From NCBI RefSeq assembly GCF_001682385.1, contig NZ_CP016210.1:1116001-1180000 (forward strand): DNA of 64,000 bases. Reading direction: 5' to 3'. Below the pieces are notes generated by a model, which was not told the DNA's origin, ran no database searches, and saw only the letters and a list, made by a program, of their open reading frames with translations. Source of the DNA: Azoarcus olearius (GTDB lineage: Bacteria; Pseudomonadota; Gammaproteobacteria; Burkholderiales; Rhodocyclaceae). Position 1 is the stretch's first letter, and every line of letters begins with the position of its first letter. Shown in pieces: positions 17,622 through 25,851 of the stretch. The position numbers were made by a program, and so were the translations under genes.

Positions 17622-18208
17622 GATGCGTACCTGTAAGTGATGACGCAGGTGTATAGGCGAACAAACTGGAGGATGAACGCTGCCAAGTGCGCCATTGGAC
17701 TTGACCCACGGTGTAAGGACAGGGCGAGTGAGTCTTCAAGTGACGACCTCACGCACAGGAGGGGCCGCAGTGACGCGGGGGCGAAGCTCGCGGAGGCTTA
17801 ATGTGCGGTGACCGGCCCCGGTCTTGGGGGGGCGACGGAGCTGACGTCCGGCAGTCGACGTCTTGGAGTTTTGGGGGTTGCTTATCGTCACGGGTGACGC
17901 GCGACGTCTCGGCTGATACGACGGCGTGACGAAAATCCCAGTTTTTGATTATGCGAATGTAATGTTCTTGGGTGTATTTCGTCACGGACTGACGAAAGTA
18001 CGCGCGTCGAATTTCATCACGGTCTGACTTTTAAGGCGTCAAGGTGTGACGAAACCCAGCGGGATGACCCCCTAAACCGGCTACTCCTGCGGCCAAGCGG
18101 CGAGTAGGTGGCAACGGGCGCCTTGGGTGCTGGTCTTTAGACGGCATGGGCGTCATCGTCTGGCCCACCGCCTATACGTTCACTCCACCCCCTAATGGAG
18201 TAACGAAA
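17622..18208. other. Gene-free regulatory-looking stretch with inverted repeats
   Basis: About 590 bp between the divergent AlpA-like gene and the small basic protein. It contains a GC-rich part (17750-17860), the palindrome CGTCACGGGTGACG at 17886-17899, and at least three related elements of the form CGTCA-N5-TGACG between 17977 and 18054. A 78-codon GTG frame runs on the minus strand but shows no protein-like features. The stretch looks like a control or excision region of the island. Confidence 0.5.
17977..18054. repeat. Three spaced inverted-repeat elements, CGTCA-N5-TGACG type
   Basis: Copy 1 (17977-17997) is TTTCGTCA, five bases, TGACGAAA, a perfect 8-bp inverted repeat. Copy 2 (18012-18032) is TTTCATCA, five bases, then TGACTTTT, an imperfect version. 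Copy 3 (18037-18054) is CGTCA, five bases, TGACGAAA. A fourth half-site, TGACGAAA, lies at 17927-17934. The constant 5-base spacing points to a dimeric protein site rather than chance. Confidence 0.65.
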
Positions 18209-18445
18209 ATGAACGACTCAACGAAAACCGCTAGTCCAACTCCCTGCCGTTCAGACGAGGCCTCTCCCGCGCGGCGGGGTAGGCCGGCCAAGCACGCATC
18301 GGCTGCGGAGCGCCAGCGGGCCTACCGTGCCCGACAGAAGGAAAAGGGCATGCGGGAGGTGAAGGTATGGTCGCGCGATGTCCGGTCTCCGGACGTACCC
18401 TTGCGCTCGGACATCATCGATTTGTCTGAGGTGCGCCGATGGTGA
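18209..18445 (+). CDS. Small basic hypothetical protein
   Basis: A 78-aa protein starting at ATG 18209, preceded by TGGAG 9 bp upstream. The centre (RRGRPAKHASAAERQRAYRARQKEKG) is a basic helix-like segment of a kind common in small proteins of plasmids and genomic islands; it may bind DNA. The C-terminus (DIIDLSEVRRW) is more acidic. The frame also opens at 18146 but without a ribosome site. Function unknown. It is the last gene before the island end. Confidence 0.55.
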   Translation: MNDSTKTASPTPCRSDEASPARRGRPAKHASAAERQRAYRARQKEKGMREVKVWSRDVRSPDVPLRSDIIDLSEVRRW

Positions 18446-18832
18446 AGGCGACGGACTCGCCGTCACAGCCCGTGGTAGCGAATCACGCCTGGCACGCCCG
18501 CCGGCGCGACGGCTTCTAGCAGCCTGAAAGAGCATGATCGATCGAGAGCCTCCCTGGAGGCTCTTTTTCATGCGGCGAGCGCGAGCGACGTATCTCACGT
18601 GGTGGAAAGACGGCCATGTCAAACCGGGAGTGCTCATTAGCGCGCTCTATGCCGTTCTTGGTTTGCATTGGGCTCGGGCGTCGTGGCATACTCCCGCCAC
18701 CGCTGGTTTCTGCTGTTTTTCTGCCTGAGCCAACGGAAAACGTCTGCGCTTGACTGAGGTCCAGTGCGACCAAGTGCTTGATTTTACGACCTGTTGCGTG
18801 TAGCTGCGCAGCGGATAAAGGCTATTTATGCC
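18446..18832. other. Gene-free stretch at the island end
   Basis: About 390 bp between the small basic protein and the partial tRNA-Phe. It holds one terminator (18545-18568). The rest shows no recognisable gene. Bases 18801-18820 (TAGCTGCGCAGCGGAT...) faintly resemble the missing 5' part of a tRNA but cannot fold as one. Confidence 0.4.
18545..18568 (+). terminator. Rho-independent terminator
   Basis: AGAGCCTC (18545-18552), loop CCTG, GAGGCTCT (18557-18564), followed by a T run to 18568. It would end transcription of the small basic protein about 100 bp downstream of its stop. Confidence 0.75.
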
Positions 18833-18877
18833 TTGAAAATCCGCGTGTCCGTGGTTCGATTCCGCGACTGGCCACCA
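18833..18877 (+). other. Partial tRNA-Phe 3' end: attachment site of the genomic island
   Basis: Starting with TTGAAAATCC (anticodon loop with GAA), the sequence continues through the anticodon-stem 3' strand, variable loop, T-arm (CGTGG, TTCGATT, CCGCG), acceptor strand ACTGGCC, A and CCA. It matches the last 45 bases expected of a bacterial tRNA-Phe(GAA). The 5' half (acceptor, D-arm, anticodon-stem 5' strand) is absent, so this is not a functional gene. Islands that integrate at tRNA genes duplicate such a 3' segment. The intact tRNA-Phe is expected at the other end, outside the window. Confidence 0.82.
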
Positions 18878-18887
18878 GATACTCGAA

Positions 18888-18921
18888 ACAGGCCGACCTT
18901 GCGTCGGCCTGTTTTGTTTTT
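18888..18921 (+). terminator. Rho-independent terminator after the tRNA-Phe segment
   Basis: ACAGGCCGAC (18888-18897), loop CTTGC, GTCGGCCTGT (18903-18912), then TTTTGTTTTT. It lies 11 bp after CCA, as expected for the native tRNA-Phe terminator. Confidence 0.85.
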
Positions 18922-18980
18922 GGCTCGCCCGGCATCCCGAAATCCCTGATTTGGCGGATTTTTTTGGGGGGTGGCCGCGG

Positions 18981-18989
18981 TGCTATAAT
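18981..18989 (+). promoter_or_regulatory. Extended -10 promoter of hemA
   Basis: TGCTATAAT gives a perfect TATAAT (18984-18989) with an extended TG motif, 29 bp before the hemA start. No good -35 is seen at 17 bp spacing, which extended -10 promoters tolerate. Confidence 0.6.
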
Positions 18990-19017
18990 GCGCCCAACCC
19001 GCCAGCCCGCCCCTCGC

Positions 19018-20271
19018 ATGCAACTCTACGCCCTCGGCCTGAACCACCATACGGCCCCGCTCGCGATTCGCGAACGGGTGGCGTTTCAGCCCGACCGGCT
19101 TGATCAGGCCCTGCAGGCGCTCACCGATTCGCGCACCGTGAGCGAAGCGGCCATCCTCTCCACCTGTAATCGCACCGAGCTGTACTTCGCCGCCGAACAA
19201 CCGCAGCGCGCGGCCGACTGGCTGGCGGGATTTCATCAGCTGCCGCTCGCCCAGGTGTCGCCCTACCTGTATTCGTATCCGCAGCGGGACGCGGTTCGCC
19301 ATGTGTTCCGGGTAGCGAGCGGGCTCGACTCCATGGTGCTGGGCGAACCGCAGATACTCGGGCAGGTGAAAGAGGCTGCCCGGCGCGCCGAAGAGGCGGG
19401 CACGCTCGGCACGCTGCTGCACAAGCTGTTCCAGAACACGTTCGCGGTGGCGAAGGAGGTGCGCTCCACCACCGCGATCGGCGCCAACATCGTCTCGATG
19501 GCGGCGGCCGCGGTGCATCTTACCGGACGTATTTTCGAGCGGGTTTCGGATCAGCACGTGCTGTTCATCGGCGCGGGCGAAATGATCGAATTGTGTGCGG
19601 CCCACTTCGCCGGCGCGGGGCCGCGCTCGATGACGGTTGCGAACCGCACCGAAGCGCGCGCGGAGGCGCTGGCGGCGCGGCTCGGTGCGCAAACCATGCG
19701 GCTCGACGCCATCGCCGATGCGCTGCCGCGTTTTGACGTGGTGGTCTCCTGTACGGCCTCGCCCTTGCCCATCGTGGGCCTGGGTATGGTCGAGCGGGCG
19801 GTGAAGGTCCGCCGCCACCGGCCGATCGTGATGGTCGATCTTGCCGTTCCGCGAGACGTCGAACCCGAGGTGGGGCAGCTGGACGACGTGTTTCTCTACA
19901 CCGTCGATGACCTCGCGCAGGTGGTCGATGCGGGTATCGAATCGCGCCAGCAGGCGGTGGTGGAGGCAGAGGGCATCATCGACCAGCGCGTCGACGGCTT
20001 TCTGCACTGGCTGCACGCGCGTGACGCGGTGCCGACCATCCGCGCGTTGCGCGAGCACGCCGAAACGCTGCGCCGGGGCGAGATCGAGCGCGCGCTTCGC
20101 CAGCTTGCGAAGGGCGAAGACCCGCAGGCGGTGCTCGACGCGCTGTCGCACGGGCTCACCAACAAATTGATGCACGGTCCTACCCGCTTCCTGACCCAGG
20201 CCGAAGGGGAAGGGCAGGCCGAGGCCAGCCGGGTGGTGCAGCAACTGTTCAATCTTTCGCGCCACGACTAA
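19018..20271 (+). CDS. hemA: Glutamyl-tRNA reductase
   Basis: A 417-aa enzyme that reduces glutamyl-tRNA(Glu) to glutamate-1-semialdehyde, the first committed step of tetrapyrrole synthesis by the C5 route. The catalytic motif STCNRTE is at 48-54 with nucleophile Cys50. An [11 protein letters not shown] motif follows, then a NADPH-binding Rossmann segment (VLFIGAGEM) near residue 180 and a C-terminal dimerisation helix domain. The frame opens further upstream, but ATG 19018 gives the family N-terminus ([14 protein letters not shown]) and follows the extended -10 promoter. It is the first gene of the hemA-prfA-prmC run and the first core gene after the island end. Confidence 0.97.
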   Translation: MQLYALGLNHHTAPLAIRERVAFQPDRLDQALQALTDSRTVSEAAILSTCNRTELYFAAEQPQRAADWLAGFHQLPLAQVSPYLYSYPQRDAVRHVFRVASGLDSMVLGEPQILGQVKEAARRAEEAGTLGTLLHKLFQNTFAVAKEVRSTTAIGANIVSMAAAAVHLTGRIFERVSDQHVLFIGAGEMIELCAAHFAGAGPRSMTVANRTEARAEALAARLGAQTMRLDAIADALPRFDVVVSCTASPLPIVGLGMVERAVKVRRHRPIVMVDLAVPRDVEPEVGQLDDVFLYTVDDLAQVVDAGIESRQQAVVEAEGIIDQRVDGFLHWLHARDAVPTIRALREHAETLRRGEIERALRQLAKGEDPQAVLDALSHGLTNKLMHGPTRFLTQAEGEGQAEASRVVQQLFNLSRHD

Positions 20272-20303
20272 GGCGGTGCGCGCCTGCAGCGCACCTTGTT
20301 CTC

Positions 20304-21389
20304 ATGAAACAGAGTATCCGGGACAAACTCGAGCATCTGGCCGGCCGCCTCGCGGAGCTGGATCGCGAGCTTTCGTCCGAAGACGCCACGCGCGACATGA
20401 ACGCCTTCCGCGACTTGTCGCGGGAGCGCGCCGAACTTGAGCCCGTCGTCGCGCTGTACGGGGCGTATCGACAAGCGGAGCAGGACTGCGCGACGGCGCG
20501 TGAACTGCTCGACGACCCCGAGATGCAGGAACTGGGTCGCAGCGAACTCGAAGCGGGCGAGGCCCGCATCGCCGCGCTCGACGGCGACCTGCAGCGCGCC
20601 TTGCTGCCCCGCGACCCGAACGACGAGCGCAACCTTTTCCTGGAAATTCGCGCCGGTACCGGCGGGGATGAGGCGGCGTTGTTCGCCGGCGACCTGCTGC
20701 GCATGTATTCGCGCTACGCCGAACGCCAGCGCTGGCGGGTGGAGATCGTGTCGTCCAATCCGTCCGACCTCGGCGGATACAAGGAGGTCATCGCCCGCAT
20801 CGTCGGCGCCGGCGCCTATTCGCGCCTCAAGTTCGAATCCGGCGGGCATCGGGTGCAGCGTATTCCGGTTACCGAGACGCAGGGACGCATCCACACCTCG
20901 GCGTGCACCGTGGCGGTGATGCCCGAGGCGGACGAGCTTGCAGCGGTGGAAATCAACCCCGCCGACCTTCGCATCGACACTTTCCGGGCCTCGGGCGCGG
21001 GCGGACAGCACATCAACAAGACCGATTCCGCGGTCCGCATCACCCATCTCCCCACCGGTCTGGTCGTGGAGTGCCAGGACGACCGCTCCCAGCACCGCAA
21101 CAAGGCGCAGGCCATGGCGGTGCTGGCTGCGCGACTGAACGATGCGCAGCTGCGCGCGCGTCAGAGTGCGGAGGCGGCCACCCGGCGCAGCCTGATCGGC
21201 AGTGGCGACCGTTCCGAGCGTATCCGCACCTACAACTTTCCCCAGGGGCGGGTCACCGACCACCGCATCAACCTCACCTTGTACAAGCTCGACGCGGTCA
21301 TGCAGGGCGAACTCGACGAACTGCTCGCGGCCCTCGTGCTGGAGCATCAGGCCGAGCAGCTCGCGGCACTCGCCGAGGAGGGGCTGTGA
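20304..21389 (+). CDS. prfA: Peptide chain release factor 1
   Basis: A 361-aa RF1 that recognises UAA and UAG stop codons in the ribosomal A site and triggers peptide release. GGQ is at residues 233-235, the same numbers as in E. coli RF1. The codon-recognition tripeptide reads PVT in [18 protein letters not shown]. It lies 32 bp after hemA. Its stop overlaps the GTG start of prmC, whose product methylates the Gln of this GGQ. Confidence 0.97.
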   Translation: MKQSIRDKLEHLAGRLAELDRELSSEDATRDMNAFRDLSRERAELEPVVALYGAYRQAEQDCATARELLDDPEMQELGRSELEAGEARIAALDGDLQRALLPRDPNDERNLFLEIRAGTGGDEAALFAGDLLRMYSRYAERQRWRVEIVSSNPSDLGGYKEVIARIVGAGAYSRLKFESGGHRVQRIPVTETQGRIHTSACTVAVMPEADELAAVEINPADLRIDTFRASGAGGQHINKTDSAVRITHLPTGLVVECQDDRSQHRNKAQAMAVLAARLNDAQLRARQSAEAATRRSLIGSGDRSERIRTYNFPQGRVTDHRINLTLYKLDAVMQGELDELLAALVLEHQAEQLAALAEEGL

Positions 21390-22222
21390 GCCTGCCGCCG
21401 GATATCGCAGGCGCTTTGAGCTGGGCGCGCGAACGGATCGAGCAGGTCGATGCGCGCGTTCTGCTGCGATACGCGCTGGCATGCCCCGCGTCCCGCCTCG
21501 TCGCATGGCCGGAGCAACGCTTGAGTGCGGAGGAATGGGAGAACTTCTCCCGCCTGGTGGAGCGGCGGGTGGAAGGCGAGCCGGTCGCCTACCTCATCGG
21601 CGAACGCGAGTTCTACGGGCGCAGTTTTGCCGTGACGCCCGCTGTCCTGATCCCCCGCCCCGATACCGAGCTGCTGGTCGAGCTTGCGGTGGCGCATTTT
21701 TCCGCGCAGCAGCGCGTACGGGTCCTGGACCTTGGCACCGGCAGTGGCGCCCTCGCCATCACGCTGGCGCTCGAACTGGATGCCGCGGACGTGACCGCGC
21801 TGGACCGTTCTCGCGAGGCTTTATGGGTGGCGATGGCAAACGCGGCCCGGCTGGGCGCCAGCGTTTCCTTCGTGCAGAGCGACTGGTTCGACGCGCTGGG
21901 GGAAGAGCGCTTTCAGCTAATTGTCGCAAACCCCCCCTACATCGCGGCGGACGACGCTCATCTGGAAGAGGGCGATCTGAGATTCGAACCGCGTTCCGCG
22001 CTGGCTGCCGGCACGGCCGGGCTGGATGATCTGAGCGAGATTGCGGCCGGTGCCCCCGCGCATCTTGAGGCCGGCGGCTGGCTTTTCCTGGAGCACGGCT
22101 ACGATCAGGCCATGTCGGTACGCGGTTTGCTTGCAGATGCCGGCTTCGCCGCCATTTCCTCCTGGAAGGATCTGGCAGGGATCGAGCGGGTTACCGGCGG
22201 GCGTTGGTTGGGGCGTGACTGA
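21386..22222 (+). CDS. prmC: Peptide chain release factor N5-glutamine methyltransferase
   Basis: A 278-aa AdoMet-dependent enzyme that methylates the GGQ glutamine of release factors. The AdoMet motif is [12 protein letters not shown] and the substrate-binding NPPY is at 182-185. The GTG start at 21386 overlaps the prfA stop by four bases (GTGA). The frame is open far upstream inside prfA, but only this start gives a normal-length protein. Coupling to prfA matches its role on the RF1 product. Confidence 0.95.
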   Translation: MSLPPDIAGALSWARERIEQVDARVLLRYALACPASRLVAWPEQRLSAEEWENFSRLVERRVEGEPVAYLIGEREFYGRSFAVTPAVLIPRPDTELLVELAVAHFSAQQRVRVLDLGTGSGALAITLALELDAADVTALDRSREALWVAMANAARLGASVSFVQSDWFDALGEERFQLIVANPPYIAADDAHLEEGDLRFEPRSALAAGTAGLDDLSEIAAGAPAHLEAGGWLFLEHGYDQAMSVRGLLADAGFAAISSWKDLAGIERVTGGRWLGRD

Positions 22223-22308
22223 CCGCGCCTGTCGCGTATTGACGCTTGCCCCGGGCAGGCGCTAGACTTTTCCGACTGTTTTACTCAACTTTTTCGAGAG
22301 TCATAAGC

Positions 22309-22632
22309 ATGGACATCAAGGACGTCATCCGCGAGCAGGTCACCACCCACCCGGTTGCCCTGTACATGAAGGGTGTTCCGCAGGCCCCGGCCTGTGGCTT
22401 CTCCGCCACCGCGGTGCAAATCCTGAAGGCCAGCGGCGTGAAGGACTTCTTCTCGGTGAATGTGCTCGCCGACGACGCCGTTCGCCAGGGCATCAAGGAG
22501 TTCTCCAACTGGCCCACCATCCCCCAGCTCTATGTGAAGGGCGAGTTTGTGGGCGGCGCCGACATCATGCGTGAGATGTACCAGAGCGGTGAAATCCAGC
22601 AACTGCTGAAGGACGCAGGCGTTACCGCCTGA
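22309..22632 (+). CDS. grxD: Monothiol glutaredoxin, Grx4 type
   Basis: A 107-aa CGFS-type monothiol glutaredoxin with the active motif C29-G-F-S32 and the glutathione-binding WPTIPQLYVKGEFVGG segment. Such proteins carry and transfer [2Fe-2S] clusters, often with BolA partners. The ATG at 22309 gives the family start (MDIKDVIREQV). It lies 86 bp after prmC and faces the nucleotidyltransferase-like gene on the other strand. Confidence 0.95.
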   Translation: MDIKDVIREQVTTHPVALYMKGVPQAPACGFSATAVQILKASGVKDFFSVNVLADDAVRQGIKEFSNWPTIPQLYVKGEFVGGADIMREMYQSGEIQQLLKDAGVTA

Positions 22633-22662
22633 TCCGACCGCGGCGCGGTGCACGCCGCGTCG

Positions 22663-23760
22663 TCAGGGGGTGGCAGGCGCCGTTCTGGCGCGCCACCCCA
22701 TCCACGCCTTGCGGCCCAGGTGGCGCGCGAGCAGCAGGGGCGGCATTCTCAACCAGTGCGCCCGTATGTAGATCAGGCTGCGGGCCAGTCCGGCCCACCG
22801 GGCCTCCTCGCTTTCCACGGCCGGCGCGAGCGCGCGGTCGTAGGCCCAGTCCAACATCCGGCGCGAGCGGCGGTTCCGCAGCAGGCGTTCGATCCACTCC
22901 GACGGGACCGGGGTGGAGAGATGACGCGCAGCGAGGTGCAGCCCCAAGCCCACGCTTTCCTCCAGATCCAGTTCCGCAGCACGTTCGGCGAGCACGCGCC
23001 AGTCGTCGGCGGAGCCGCATTGCGCCCTAAGCAGGGCATCGATGTCGACGAGATCACGCAGGCCGTTGTGCAGTTCTCCCTCGTGCACCAGATGCGTGAT
23101 GCTGTGCAGGACGAGATCCAGCGGCGACAGGGCCTTGATGCCCGGTACCTGGGTGTCCACCGCGCGTGCGATCAACTTGGCGGGGTCCGGGCGATGCCTC
23201 GACGTTAGCGGCAGGATCGTGTGGTGGACGTCCAGCATGGTGCCGCGACGAACATGCATGAGTGGCGGAATCTCATGCATCCATTCCCGGTAGTAGCGCT
23301 GATCGTAGGGGTCGGACTTGCCTGTCGTCCAGCCATGCACCATCAGCCGCAGCTCGGCCCGGCCCACCGCATCGCGCGGCACCAGGATGTCGATGTCGCC
23401 GAACAGACGGCCGCGCGCCGGCGGTTGGGCGGTCAGCACGTAGGCTGCGCCTTTCAACAGCACGACGGGGGTGCCGAGCGGCGCGAGCGCTCTTGCGATG
23501 CAGTGCGTCTCCCAGCGGACCGAGTCGGCCTGGCGCAAGCTGAGGTGCAGCGCCCCCCATAGATGGCGCGCAGGTGCTGGCGGGAGGTCGATGCCCGCAT
23601 CGGTGAGCCGTGCCGCAAGCGTGCCAAGCAGGTTGGCGGCTCGGGCCGCGGCAAGCAGCGCCGTCCATTGCGGGGGCGTCAGCGAAGTCGCGTGCGACGG
23701 CTGTGCGAGAACATCGAGCAGCAGGCCGCAGGACCCGGCGGCAGTGGCGATCAGCGGCAT
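22663..23760 (-). CDS. Nucleotidyltransferase-family protein of the HPr-rel-A cluster
   Basis: A 365-aa protein of the uncharacterised NTP_transf_5-like nucleotidyltransferase family. LLKG (101-104) and the metal motif G121-D-I-D124 (GDIDILV) form the polymerase-beta-type core; a helical C-terminal half follows. ATG 23760 overlaps the end of the HprK-related gene by 10 bp, so they are probably co-translated. A longer frame to 23841 would intrude further into that gene. Members occur next to PqqD-like and HprK-like proteins in exopolysaccharide or peptide-modification clusters. The substrate is unknown. Confidence 0.8.
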   Translation of the reverse strand: MPLIATAAGSCGLLLDVLAQPSHATSLTPPQWTALLAAARAANLLGTLAARLTDAGIDLPPAPARHLWGALHLSLRQADSVRWETHCIARALAPLGTPVVLLKGAAYVLTAQPPARGRLFGDIDILVPRDAVGRAELRLMVHGWTTGKSDPYDQRYYREWMHEIPPLMHVRRGTMLDVHHTILPLTSRHRPDPAKLIARAVDTQVPGIKALSPLDLVLHSITHLVHEGELHNGLRDLVDIDALLRAQCGSADDWRVLAERAAELDLEESVGLGLHLAARHLSTPVPSEWIERLLRNRRSRRMLDWAYDRALAPAVESEEARWAGLARSLIYIRAHWLRMPPLLLARHLGRKAWMGWRARTAPATP

Positions 23761-24611
23761 AGTCGGTCGATCAGTTCCAGGCCTGCAGCGGTTGAGCCAT
23801 AGCCGATCTGGAAGCAGCGTGCGCCGTCGAGCATGCCGCACAAGGCGTGGAAGCCCTGCTCCCCCATGCGTTCCTTGTTGAACGATTGCTCCGAAATCAG
23901 CGCAAAGGCTTCGGCGCGTGAGATTTCCTCGTGCCAGCCGTGTTCGTCATCGCGCTGGAAGCTCGGAAACACGATCCAGCGGCAGCGCGCGGTCTCTTCC
24001 GCGGCGAGGGCGGATTCCCGCGGTGGGGCGAGGTGAGAGAGCCGACCCTTGCGCGTGTCGTGATAGACAGGACCGACCGCAGCGCCCGGGAAACGTCCGA
24101 CAATGTCGATGGACTCGTTCTTGACGCTGATAGGCCGCGGATTAGGATGAAGCGCCAACGTACCCGGATCGAGGATGGCGAGTTCGTCCGACAGCAGCCG
24201 CCAACCGCCCAGAAAGGCCAGGGAGGCGCACAGCGTGCTCTTTCCTGCGCCCGGAAAGCCAGGCATCACCACCGCGTCGGTGCCGCGCGCGAGGACAGCG
24301 GCATGCAGGACGAGATAGCCCAGCGGCCGCGCAGCAATACTCCAGTTGAGCCCCCACTCGAGCAGCGCAGGGGCCTGGCTACCGGGCAGCGGGAGAAAGG
24401 GTTCCTGGGCATCGAGCAGAAAGCGGGCCTGCTGCCCAAGCCAGCGCCGATGCCCTTTTCCGCGCAGGATGCGGATGTCGAAATCCACAAAACTGGCGCT
24501 GTCGAGGCGCTGAAGTGCGGGATAGAGATCCGCTACATGGTCCGCGACGCTCGAAAAGTCCGAACGGACGCGAACGTTGAACGGCGGCAGGCGGAAGGCG
24601 AGGTCGATCAA
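23751..24611 (-). CDS. HprK-related kinase A
   Basis: A 286-aa protein related to the P-loop domain of HPr kinase/phosphorylase. The P-loop GFPGAGKST spans 118-126, followed by a GGWRLLSDELAIL segment that carries the acidic metal site. The N-terminal 110 residues resemble no catalytic domain. The start is TTG 24611, without a clear ribosome site, 12 bp after the PqqD-like stop, so it probably relies on coupling. It belongs to the HPr-rel-A gene set; true HPr is not nearby. It may phosphorylate a small carrier or the exported protein of this cluster, but the target is unknown. Confidence 0.85.
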   Translation of the reverse strand: MIDLAFRLPPFNVRVRSDFSSVADHVADLYPALQRLDSASFVDFDIRILRGKGHRRWLGQQARFLLDAQEPFLPLPGSQAPALLEWGLNWSIAARPLGYLVLHAAVLARGTDAVVMPGFPGAGKSTLCASLAFLGGWRLLSDELAILDPGTLALHPNPRPISVKNESIDIVGRFPGAAVGPVYHDTRKGRLSHLAPPRESALAAEETARCRWIVFPSFQRDDEHGWHEEISRAEAFALISEQSFNKERMGEQGFHALCGMLDGARCFQIGYGSTAAGLELIDRLCR

Positions 24612-24623
24612 TGGCAGAGGAAT

Positions 24624-24926
24624 TCAGGTGGCATTGCGTTGCAGTATGCCGACCTCTACCAGATTGTCCAGAATTGCCCGAGCAATGTCGGGCGCGGGAA
24701 GGTCGCCGGATCGCAGCATCTCGATAGCGTCGGCGTCCATCAGCGGTGAGACACCCAGGTGTTCGATCAGGCGGCGGGCTTCACATGCCACAACCCAGAA
24801 ATCGCCAGACGCCGCATCGAACACGACCGACAGCTCATCCTCGTCCCACACCGGAGAGAAGGTCAGCCGCCGGCCGTCCAGCCACGACAGGGTGGCTGGC
24901 GCAGCCGTTGTGATTCCGCTTTCCAT
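24624..24926 (-). CDS. PqqD-like protein of the HPr-rel-A system
   Basis: A 100-aa PqqD-fold protein. PqqD-type proteins bind ribosomally made precursor peptides and present them to modifying enzymes. Residues such as FWVVACEARRLIEHL and the C-terminal ILDNLVEVGIL form the usual winged-helix-like layout. It lies between the exported protein and the HprK-related kinase on the same strand. No radical-SAM or other RiPP enzyme is adjacent, so the peptide-chaperone role is inferred from family only. Confidence 0.8.
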   Translation of the reverse strand: MESGITTAAPATLSWLDGRRLTFSPVWDEDELSVVFDAASGDFWVVACEARRLIEHLGVSPLMDADAIEMLRSGDLPAPDIARAILDNLVEVGILQRNAT

Positions 24927-24955
24927 CCGCGCGTCTCAGCGCGTTGGGGCCTGCG

Positions 24956-25672
24956 TCACTTCTTCTTGCACAGGTCCGGTTCGGTGAGGTCGGCGTTGAA
25001 GTCGTACAGCCCTTCGATGTAGGCCTTGACGTCGTCCTTGGTCATCGGGTCCGTGCAGGTAACGTTGCCCGGGCAGTAGTTGCCGTTGGTCGACAATTGC
25101 GCCCACATGGCCTGGATCTGCGTCCGCGAAATCGCGTAATCGGGGAAGTAGCCCGCGTTCAGCCACGCCGCGCACAGGTGGCGGACCAGCATGCCGTCGA
25201 CGAACGAATTGGGGAAGGCGAGTACCGCCCAGATGCCGGGATCGCCGGGAACGGAGCCGCCCAGCGCGGTGCTGGCCAGGGTGCCCGGCGTCTTGAGGTC
25301 TTTGAGCGACAGGCCCTGCATGCCGCTGACGCACGTCTGCACCACAACGCCGGGCTTGAAGGTGGGCGGGGTGGCGCCGGCCACGGCCCAGCTGCTGAAG
25401 TGCTGGGGCTGCTTCCAGAAACCGGGAGAACGCCCGCCCGAGCACGGGGGTGTTTCGGGGCGGGGGCTGGTGTTGCCGCTCATCATCGCCGAGGGGCTTT
25501 GGCACACCTGTTGGCCCAGCGCGGTCTTGGCCTGGACGGCGAGCAGCACGCCCAAGCCGCCAGCTGCACCGGAAATAAGGCGGCGCCGAGTGGGATTTCC
25601 CTGGCGAATGCTCAGGCCCTCGGCGGCGCGGGGGTCGATATTCGGCTGCGAATCAAGTTCGTTGGGTGTCAT
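24956..25672 (-). CDS. Tat-exported hypothetical protein heading the HPr-rel-A cluster
   Basis: A 238-aa protein with a twin-arginine signal (T28-R-R-R-L-I, then a hydrophobic stretch ending ...TALG near residue 53), so it is probably exported folded. The mature part begins with a Cys- and Pro-rich segment followed by CSGGRSPGFWKQPQHFSSW, a GxWK-type motif seen in assorted secreted proteins. Several further Cys residues (CVSG, CAAW, CPGNVTC, CKKK) could form disulfides. It is the first gene of the minus-strand cluster, 29 bp before the PqqD-like gene, and is the natural candidate substrate of the cluster. Function unknown. Confidence 0.7.
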   Translation of the reverse strand: MTPNELDSQPNIDPRAAEGLSIRQGNPTRRRLISGAAGGLGVLLAVQAKTALGQQVCQSPSAMMSGNTSPRPETPPCSGGRSPGFWKQPQHFSSWAVAGATPPTFKPGVVVQTCVSGMQGLSLKDLKTPGTLASTALGGSVPGDPGIWAVLAFPNSFVDGMLVRHLCAAWLNAGYFPDYAISRTQIQAMWAQLSTNGNYCPGNVTCTDPMTKDDVKAYIEGLYDFNADLTEPDLCKKK

Positions 25673-25776
25673 AGCGGCGTCCCGACTTCGCTCGTGCGAA
25701 GAGATTAATTCGATTGCGTTGCCATTATCAAGCAGGATTCGGGCCTACGTTGAGAACAATTTATCGCTTTGTTTTT

Positions 25777-25810
25777 AAAAGGGGTTTTCTGCTTCCGGAA
25801 AAACCCCTTC
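25777..25810 (-). terminator. Terminator after the kinase-cNMP gene
   Basis: On the minus strand AAGGGGTTTT and AAAACCCCTT can pair across a loop containing CCGGAAGC, followed by a short T run. It lies about 40 bp beyond the stop of the Ser/Thr kinase gene and would separate it from the next minus-strand cluster. Confidence 0.55.
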
Positions 25811-25851
25811 CGCGACTGTAAAAACGGCTGACACTTTACCCCGAAGTGAGC

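Noticed and set aside
17749-17985. 78-codon minus-strand frame in the gene-free stretch upstream of the AlpA-like gene
   Set aside because: GTG start inside the inverted-repeat element, no ribosome site, and no protein-like pattern after the first 25 residues.
18801-18877. A complete tRNA gene with an odd 5' half
   Set aside because: The bases before 18833 cannot pair with ACTGGCC or TCCGC. Only the 3' part matches tRNA-Phe.
18831-18877. tRNA-Ser(TGA) reading of the partial tRNA
   Set aside because: The variable loop is too short for tRNA-Ser. Counting back from the T-arm puts GAA in the anticodon position, that is Phe.
18826-20265. 479-codon antisense frame over hemA
   Set aside because: Typical high-GC antisense frame, His/Arg-rich, with no recognisable domain. 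hemA is certain on the other strand.
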